From assembly GCA_964567045.1 (NCBI GenBank), contig CAZMLE010000063.1, forward strand, positions 1-21,946: a stretch of 21,946 nt of DNA. The letters are read 5' to 3'. Position numbers and translations under genes: made by a program. Under the pieces are notes generated by a model, which was not told where the DNA came from, ran no database searches, and was given only the letters and a program-made list of their open reading frames with translations. Origin of the DNA: JAFNGF01 sp964567045 (GTDB lineage: Bacteria; Planctomycetota; Phycisphaerae; Sedimentisphaerales; Anaerobacaceae). Numbering within the stretch: position 1 is the stretch's first letter; every line of letters begins with the position of its first letter. Of the stretch, positions 1 through 6,700 are shown in pieces.

Positions 1-131
1 GCGGTAAAAAAGTTTGCTATCTCTTTCTCCCTCTGGGCTATTGGCATCCTTGGGCATGTTGCCGGCAGCAAAACCAACGCCGCTATCCGTAAGGGCAGTC
101 CACAATTACCCCAGCCCTGCTTAACCTTCAT
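1..131 (-). CDS. Partial gene start, possible secreted or membrane protein (cut by window edge)
   Basis: Reading leftwards from the ATG at 131 gives an open frame of about 43 codons that runs off the window. It begins MKVKQGWGNCGLPLRIAALV, a basic N-terminus followed by a hydrophobic stretch (LRIAALVLLPATC) that looks like a signal peptide or a first membrane segment. A good ribosome binding site (GGGAGG) lies six bases upstream of the ATG. The gene would be divergent from the PEP-CTERM gene at 438. The visible part is too short to name a family. The start and direction are reasonably supported by the ribosome binding site; the function is unknown. Confidence 0.45.
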   Translation of the reverse strand, partial: MKVKQGWGNCGLPLRIAALVLLPATCPRMPIAQREKEIANFFT

Positions 132-437
132 AGCCTACCTCCCTTCCAATCTTATCACACGTTCTCCAATAATTGTAAACCATACCGTCGTGGTAAAGCT
201 ACGCATATAAGGCATGCCAACTGCAAATAGCTGAAAAACATGCGAAAATCCCAAAGATTGAGAGCTTTTTTATTTGACATATCGCCGGCGTGCTGGTAAC
301 CTATATGTTTAAGGTATTACTATCGAGGAGGACTTCAGAGTCTCCGATCAAGTGTGCTGCTAATAGCGGCAGGGTGCAATCGCGGCATCTTCGGCAGGTA
401 GGTGAATTATCAGGTGGCGGAATAGGAGGAGCAAATC
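132..437. other. Divergent intergenic region with promoter and long 5' leader
   Basis: This 306-bp region separates the minus-strand partial gene at 1-131 from the plus-strand PEP-CTERM gene at 438. The only clear signals are the promoter at 274-302, a GAGGAGG-like stretch near 325 with no start codon after it, and the ribosome binding site AGGAGG at 424-429. The leader between promoter and start codon would be about 130 nt. I saw no riboswitch-like fold and no further ORF. Confidence 0.5.
274..302 (+). promoter_or_regulatory. Sigma70-type promoter of the PEP-CTERM gene
   Basis: A perfect -35 hexamer TTGACA (274-279) is followed by a 17-bp spacer and TAACCT (297-302) as a modest -10. The end of the spacer plus the first two bases of the -10 read GTGCTGGTA. 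The same nine bases occur at exactly the same distance from TTGACA upstream of the paralogous giant exoprotein gene (8924-8952, minus strand), which supports both calls. The start site has not been tested. Confidence 0.55.
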
Positions 438-1112
438 ATGAATAGGTTCTTATTGGTGGCTGTTGTGTTGGTTCTCGCACTCCCGGGTCCAATGTTTGCC
501 GCTATTGTCTACTCGGGGTCTCAGAATGTCACGCTTACGTTGCAGGGTGGTATGTCTCCACCGGCTGAGATGGCAATGATCAGCATTGCTCGTTCTGGGG
601 ATAGGTGGGACGACTTCACGGTCAATCTATGGTTTGATGCTACGATGAGCATGTCCCATTTGGCTATTTACGCGCCAATGGGTATGAGCCCAACAGGAAT
701 GACGTACATGAGTATGATAGTCGGGGCTTTTGACTTGACCTCGCAGCAGGTGCCGTATGCATTGAAATTGCCTGCCGGAGAGCCAATTGACCAAGATTCT
801 TCTTTTGTCCCCTGGGCTATCCTATACAATACTGGCGTCGGTAAATTTGGCGCTGACGGCGGCTATATCGGGCTGATGATGGTCGGCCCAGCCGGCACGG
901 AGTTCGGGGGGACACATTATGGTTGGCTGCACATGTCAGGCATGTCGGACATCGGTTTGAGCACACAAAGTGGCACATTCGATGGATGGGCATATGAGAC
1001 ACGAGATGGGACCGCAATCGGCGCTGGTGCGATACCCGCACCGGCTGCCCTTGTTCTGGGCGGTCTCGGCATAGGGCTTGTCACCTGGCTGCGCAGACGC
1101 CGAGTGGTCTAA
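438..1112 (+). CDS. PEP-CTERM sorted surface protein
   Basis: A 224-residue exported protein. Residues 1-21 form a Sec signal peptide (MNRFLLVAVVLVLALPGPMF, then A|AIVYS). The C-terminus has the three-part sorting signal of PEP-CTERM proteins: a short motif (IPAPAAL, the PAPA variant common in planctomycetes), a hydrophobic helix (VLGGLGIGLVTWL) and a terminal RRRR cluster. In this system an exosortase cleaves the tail and places the protein on the surface or in the matrix. The middle domain is not recognised and is Met-rich (residues about 68-97). It is paralogous to residues 1-210 of the giant protein at 3720-8840, sharing AIVYSGSQNVTL near the start and FDGWAYE near the end. The start is fixed by AGGAGG at 424-429. 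An intrinsic terminator follows, so the gene is probably monocistronic. No exosortase gene is in the window. Confidence 0.85.
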   Translation: MNRFLLVAVVLVLALPGPMFAAIVYSGSQNVTLTLQGGMSPPAEMAMISIARSGDRWDDFTVNLWFDATMSMSHLAIYAPMGMSPTGMTYMSMIVGAFDLTSQQVPYALKLPAGEPIDQDSSFVPWAILYNTGVGKFGADGGYIGLMMVGPAGTEFGGTHYGWLHMSGMSDIGLSTQSGTFDGWAYETRDGTAIGAGAIPAPAALVLGGLGIGLVTWLRRRRVV

Positions 1113-1143
1113 CAGCCCGAACATTTGCGAGGTGTGTGATCAA

Positions 1144-1180
1144 AAGGGTTGCAGGTGTGAACATGCAACCCTTATTTTTT
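1144..1180 (+). terminator. Intrinsic terminator after the PEP-CTERM gene
   Basis: A perfect 10-bp stem (AAGGGTTGCA at 1144-1153 and TGCAACCCTT at 1164-1173) with a 10-nt loop is followed by ATTTTTT. This is a textbook Rho-independent terminator 31 bp after the stop codon of the upstream gene. Its position inside the long open frame that begins at GTG 1136 argues that the next gene starts later, at ATG 1211. Confidence 0.85.
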
Positions 1181-1210
1181 GAGCAGCGTAGAGGTCAGGA
1201 ATCCTATTTT

Positions 1211-3616
1211 ATGCGACGTGCCATCCTTGTTGTTCTGGTTGTTGGGATACTTGCCGGCCAGGCCAACCTGGCCGCCCACGCTTTGCTGGGCGAGCATAAC
1301 GAGGTGACCCTTGACTCTTCCCTTCAGCTTGGCTCAGGGCAGGCCCTGTCAACATCTGATAAGACACTTCGAAAGGCGATCCTTCAAGCAGTTCAGGCAG
1401 CCTCGACAAGCGATGATCTGGTCCCCCTCAAGGTTGACTACCCCCTGGATGAGGCTGTGTTCCCCCCGGATATGGCTGCTCCGACATTCGTCTGGAGCGA
1501 CCCTGCTGCCGAGGCCGATACCTGGCTGATCGACGTGGTGTCCGGCGATGGCACTCGTCTCGGCGAAGGCTCGAGCCGGAGCGGGAGCGATCACCTTTGG
1601 GTCCTCACACAAGGGGCGACGCCGCCACGGGCACGCGATGACGACCCAAGGACTCTCTCACAGGCCGCAGCCGCCTATCAGCCACCAGCACCGGTGCTCC
1701 AGCCTCGCCGATGGATGCCAGCCCCTGACACCTGGGAGCGGATTAAGAGCCTATCACGCGGCCGGGCCGCCCCCGCGTCTTCCTGGCGGAAGCCAGGAGC
1801 GGGGGTTACGATCACAGGCTTCCATAGCGCAAACTTAGACCGAGCCCTGTCGCGCGGGCGCTTCAAACTCAGTACCTCGGACGATGCCGTGGGGGCGCCG
1901 ATCTTCTATCGCGACGTGCCGCTGCCGTTTGGGCACGTCCTGGAGAACCTCGAGTCTATCCGCTGGCGTCTGGGAGATGTGTCTTCGTACAAACCGCCCA
2001 CTCTGCTGACGGACATGAAGGTCTGCGGCAATTGCCATTCCTTCACGCGCGACGGCAAAACCTTAGCGATGGACGTTGACTACGGAAACGACAAGGGCTC
2101 TTACGTCATCGCAGAGATCGAACGTCAGACCATCCTTCAGAAGAGCAAGGTAATCTCCTGGAGCGATTACCGCCGTGAAGACAAAGAACCTACCTTTGGA
2201 CTACTGTCTCAGATTTCTCCTGACGGGCGTTACATCATCAGTACTGTCAAGGACCGGTCGGTGTTCGCCGCGGTGGATGAGCTGTTTTATTCCCAACGTT
2301 TCTTCCCTGTCACAGGCATCCTGGTGGTCTATGACCGGCAGACCAAGGAGTTCTTTCCGCTGCCAGGTGCCGACGATCACCAGAGTGTGCAGAGCAATCC
2401 CGTGTGGAGTCCCGATGGCAAGACGATCCTTTTTGCACGCAGCAAGTGCTATAAACTGCCTAACCTGAAAGACCCCTCCTCTGCACTGGTCACACGGGAG
2501 GAAGTGTCGGAGTTCTTTGAAGGCGGCAAGAAGTTCCGCTACGACATCTACGGCATCGCTTTCAATGGCGGCAAAGGCGGCCAGCCCACGCCGCTACCCG
2601 GGGCGTCCGACAATGGAAAGAGCAATTACTTCCCGCGATTCTCTCCCGACGGAAAGTGGATCGTGTTCTGCCAGAGTGACACGTTCATGCTGCTTAGGCC
2701 CGACAGCACCCTTTACATCATGAGGGCCTCCGGCGGCACGCCCAGGAGGATGCGATGCAACTTCTCCGATAAGATGAACTCGTGGCATAGCTGGTCGCCC
2801 AACGGCAGGTGGCTGGTCTTCGCCTCGAAGGTGGGCGGCCCGTTTACGCAGCTCTGGCTGACGCACATCGACGCTGATGGCAACGACACACCCGCCGTGC
2901 TTTTAGAGCATTTTACCGCGGCGGACCGCGCCGCGAACATCCCGGAATTCGTCAATGTCCGGCCAGAGCAGTTCGCCGAGATCCGCCAGGAGTTTGCAGA
3001 CTACTACACCCACTACCGCGCTGGGACCTTTCACGAGCAGCGCCACCAGTACGCCCAGGCCATCGAGGAGTTCCACAAGGCCCTGAAGGAAGAGCCGAGA
3101 CACGCTGAGTCACTATACCTGTTGGCATCGTGCCTTGCCCGAATGGATCGCGAGGAAGAAGCGATTCGCTACGCGCGCGAGGCTGCTGCGCTTATGCCCA
3201 ATAGTGCCACGATTCACGGCCTGTTAGGGGCAGTGCTCAGTCACACCGGGCAGTACGGCCAGGCCTTGGTTCACCTCCAGGCTGCCTATGCCGCAAACCC
3301 TGGGGACGTGTCCATCGCTAACAATTTAGCATGGGTGCTGGCGACTTGCCCTCTAAGCATACTCCGCGATGGGCATCGGGCGGTCCAGTTGGCCGAGTGG
3401 GCCTGCAAGACCACGGCATACAAGTCGCCCCCGCTGCTGGATACCCTGGCGGCCGCCTATGCTGAAGTAGGTCAGTTCGATCAGGCCGTGCGCACAACCC
3501 TACAGGCAATAGAAATCGTCCGCAATAACCCTAAGGCCTCCACGACGACATTAGAGTCCCGCCTCGAGCTTTACAAGGCTGGCAGGCCTTACCGCGAGAG
3601 CACTTCCTTGCCATAG
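1211..3616 (+). CDS. Secreted PD40 beta-propeller / TPR protein with a single CxxCH haem motif
   Basis: An 801-residue exported protein. Residues 1-24 are a signal peptide (MRRAILVVLVVGILAGQANL). A fibronectin/Ig-like segment follows (about 76-110, with VFPPDMAAPTFVWSD). CGNCH at 272-276 is a single c-type haem motif. WD40-like PD40 blades follow (SPDG near 335, WSPDGK near 397, FSPDGKW near 476, WSPNGRW near 527), then TPR helices from about 607 to 777. This domain order is seen in planctomycete proteins annotated as TolB-like; the substrate is unknown. I prefer ATG 1211 to the GTG at 1136 because the latter would place an intrinsic terminator in the coding sequence and a signal peptide 25 residues in. 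The ribosome binding site is weak (GAGGTCAGGA). Residues 37-46 are encoded by a dispersed 27-bp repeat. Confidence 0.8.
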   Translation: MRRAILVVLVVGILAGQANLAAHALLGEHNEVTLDSSLQLGSGQALSTSDKTLRKAILQAVQAASTSDDLVPLKVDYPLDEAVFPPDMAAPTFVWSDPAAEADTWLIDVVSGDGTRLGEGSSRSGSDHLWVLTQGATPPRARDDDPRTLSQAAAAYQPPAPVLQPRRWMPAPDTWERIKSLSRGRAAPASSWRKPGAGVTITGFHSANLDRALSRGRFKLSTSDDAVGAPIFYRDVPLPFGHVLENLESIRWRLGDVSSYKPPTLLTDMKVCGNCHSFTRDGKTLAMDVDYGNDKGSYVIAEIERQTILQKSKVISWSDYRREDKEPTFGLLSQISPDGRYIISTVKDRSVFAAVDELFYSQRFFPVTGILVVYDRQTKEFFPLPGADDHQSVQSNPVWSPDGKTILFARSKCYKLPNLKDPSSALVTREEVSEFFEGGKKFRYDIYGIAFNGGKGGQPTPLPGASDNGKSNYFPRFSPDGKWIVFCQSDTFMLLRPDSTLYIMRASGGTPRRMRCNFSDKMNSWHSWSPNGRWLVFASKVGGPFTQLWLTHIDADGNDTPAVLLEHFTAADRAANIPEFVNVRPEQFAEIRQEFADYYTHYRAGTFHEQRHQYAQAIEEFHKALKEEPRHAESLYLLASCLARMDREEEAIRYAREAAALMPNSATIHGLLGAVLSHTGQYGQALVHLQAAYAANPGDVSIANNLAWVLATCPLSILRDGHRAVQLAEWACKTTAYKSPPLLDTLAAAYAEVGQFDQAVRTTLQAIEIVRNNPKASTTTLESRLELYKAGRPYRESTSLP
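1320..1346. repeat. 27-bp dispersed repeat, copy 1 (in coding sequence)
   Basis: This copy begins CCCTTC and ends GGCTCAGGGCAGGCCC. It matches the copy at 8754-8780 in 24 of 27 positions. It lies in frame in the PD40/TPR gene, just after the signal peptide, and encodes about SLQLGSGQAL. On the opposite strand it reads GPALSQAEG, corresponding to GPALSKVEG of the other copy. I recall such PALSxxEG / FDFAQGRP peptides as hallmarks of a dispersed repeat in environmental bacterial genomes; that is recollection, not a search. Confidence 0.7.
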
Positions 3617-3634
3617 AGATCACGGGTCTTTTTA

Positions 3635-3711
3635 GACACGGATTTACACGGATTCACACCGTTTTGTAACTACTAATTTTCTTGCCGTGTTAATCAGTGT
3701 TAATCTGTGTC
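3635..3711. repeat. 77-bp imperfect inverted repeat (GACACGG family), short form
   Basis: The element starts GACACGGATTTACACGGATT and ends in AATCAGTGTTAATCTGTGTC. The end, reverse-complemented, is an imperfect copy of the start, so the element can fold into a long hairpin. It lies between two convergent genes (stops at 3616 and 3720). Two 101-bp relatives lie at 14263-14363 and 14380-14480, and fragments near 17524 and 17591. It may also act as a bidirectional transcription barrier, but it has no classical U-tract terminator. Confidence 0.8.
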
Positions 3712-3719
3712 GAACGCGC

Positions 3720-6700
3720 CTATTCCGGCCTCGGACAATCACCTGGAAGCTGCGTATCTTTCTTTTTCCAGTTGGTCACGAGTCTGGCCAAATCGCCGGT
3801 GAAAACCCGGAACTTGAGTATCCCGCTCGAATCCTTGTGGTCGATGTCTGCGCACGGGTCAAGAGTCGCGTCACCAGCTTTCTTCTTCCAGTTGGCCACA
3901 ATCAGGGTTAAGTCCCCCGTGAAAACGCGGAACTTGTTGATGCCGCCTGAATCTTTGCCGTCGGCGTCACCATCGCACTGATAGCCGCTGCCGTTGGGCC
4001 GTGCACACCAGCAATCGGGCTTGCCAAAAGCTAACCAATCCCCGTAGGTCGAATACGTGCACGGGAAACACCCTGGCTCAGTAAACAGGATAAACGACAT
4101 ATCCTCACTCATACCAAGCTGGTCATGCAGCTCTTCCCAGACCATTGCCTCGGCGCCGGTCGTATCTGTCACCATGTGCCCGGCTACGGCATCATCATTC
4201 CGGCTCGCATCATATAGGGCCTTGACCTGGTCTGCACTAAGGGCGTAGTTGTAGATTCGAACATCGTCGATCAGCCCGTTAAAGTACTCGCCATCTTCTG
4301 ATCCGCGCACGCCGACCGTCAGCTTCGCGACATTCGCAGATGTAAAACCCTTCTGCAGGTCAGCCGCGATATCAAACTGACCATTTACGTACATGCTAAA
4401 CTTCTTCGTCTTGGAATCGTATGTGCCGGTCAGCATGTACCACTGATCCACGTTGAGCTTCTGGTTCGTCTGCCATGCGTTCCAGCCGACCCTGAAGTGG
4501 AACCTGCCGTCCTCGGTGAGCCACATCCCGAACCTGTTGCGCTCCCAGCCGTCGCGGTCGTACTCCATGATAGTCCGCCAGCCGCCAGTGACTTCTCTTG
4601 CCCTTACCCACGCTGATGCGGAGAACGAACCAGGAGCGAAATTCAGCCCTGTCGGCGCGTCAACCTTAACGTAGTCACCCTTGCCGTCAAGGTCCAGCGC
4701 TCCGCAGACATGCCCGCAGCAGGCCGCCCAGTTGGCATCGCCGACGAGCGTGCCATCGTTGTTGTTGCCGCTATCATCGCTGGCAGTTACGCCGGATGTC
4801 TCATCCAGCTTCCAATGCAGCGCCTGGCCGATTTGGGTCGTGGGCGTATCCCACGTAGTACACTTGTGGTTTGTCCAGCCCCACGGGTACACGACCGCCT
4901 GTGGGTCCTTGTAGACGGCTACGATGCTCAGCCAGTAGACGTCGTTGATATTCTTCTGGCAGAACCATTTTACCTGGGGCACTTGCACCGAGTAACGGAA
5001 CACCGGCTCCTGCGATGGGAATGAAACATCGAACCGCGACAGCTCAGGATGCTTGTCGTAGCCGACCAGCACCTCGTCGTAATCGTAGGCCTCGTACTCC
5101 CAGACTTTTTCGCGGGGGTGGCTATACGGAACGGCAGTAGACGTCGGCACATCGGTCCAGATCGAGAGCAGGAAATAGTCGGGCTTGGCCGGCGGCGTCA
5201 TTTGCTGACACTGGCACGCCTCATACCGATAGCCGATATACGAGCCCCACCAGACGATGGCCGTCACCGGAGTTACTCGAGTGCACAGCCAGTCATCGGC
5301 TACCAGGCGCCGGATTTGTAGCTGCTCGTTCGCAGTCTCGCTACTAATCTCAAAGGCAAGGTCGATAGACTTGCCCTCCAACGGATGCCGTTGCGGGTAT
5401 CGCAGCTCTTCCCACGGGCGAGAAATCGGCATCACTTCCGTACGCCAGACCGCATCATCGTTCCAGTGGTCCTCTGAGGTCTTCCAGCCGAACCGCGTCG
5501 CCTCGGTCAATGGCAAGTGCACTACCTGCGCCTGAACCGCCAGCCAATAAATAGTGCCCTGCCGCTGAGGAAATGCCTCAGACCGGTTGATGTCAAAATC
5601 AAACTGCCAGCAGACAGTATCGGCGGAGGGGTCGTAAATCGGCTTGCACGGCACAAACCAGCCCTCTTTCAGCTTCTCAGCGTGCTTGGTTGCAGCAAAC
5701 TCGCCGGTCTTGAAATCCCGGCTCCACAGTAATTTGCCCGGCATACTGTAGCGCGTCACACTCTGGCTGGCGGGAATATCCTCATAAATAGCCAATCTGA
5801 AGACAACGTTTTCCGGAAACTTCGCAGGCAGAATATCGTTGTACCACGAACCCCAAACGCGAATGTGCGTAATCGGCCCGGTGGCATCGCACTTGAAATC
5901 GTCGGCAAGAACCTGCGGCGGCCACGTTGTCGGCAGATCATCCGTTGCGTCCACATCCACGCCCGTTTCACTGAGGTCCGGCTTCTGCGTCCACTTGACC
6001 GCGGTCGTTGTCTCTACTGCTAAAGATTCCTCGTCTTCGTAGTGCCGCCAGTCGCGGATGCCCGTGTACGCCTGCTCCCACTTGATGTAATTCGGATCGG
6101 TATCCAGCTCAAAGGCCATATCGTAGCTCTGAATCTGGCCGCAGGACGTGCTGGTAAGCTCCTCGATGCCGAACTCGTTCGAAAAGCCTGTGGGAAGCTC
6201 GCCTTGTACCTCGAACCTCACCGCATCATCCATCCAGTGCTGCGGCCGGGTCTTCCAGCCCCACTGCGGGAATGGAATTGTAATCGGCGGATAAATGGCG
6301 GTAATGCTCAGCCAGAAGACATCGCCTCCCGTTGCTGAGTAGAACTCAGGAAGAATATTGATATATTTCTGCTGCAAGAAATACTCCCGCGGCTTTAGCT
6401 GCACATAATACTGGAAGCAGCTATCCGAAGGTTTCTGCGGGAATCTGTCAATGCCTGCCCACTCCTCGTGCACGCGGTCGGGTGGTATCTCAATCTGCCA
6501 GAGCAGCCAGCCCGGATGACTGAACGGAGGCTTGGCATCAGGACTGGCAGGGACATTTGACCAGAACCCTATTTGCCAGGCAGCCGGCTTGGTATCTGGC
6601 GGTTCGCGCCCATCCCACCCTTCATACGACCCCCACCAGTGAACGGAGGTTACCGGCATATCGCCCAGGCAGCGGAAGTCATCCGCGACAATATTCCAGA

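Noticed and set aside
1136..1210. GTG start at 1136 for the PD40/TPR protein
   Set aside because: The extension would contain a strong intrinsic terminator (1144-1180) and would put the signal peptide 25 residues in; ATG 1211 fits better.
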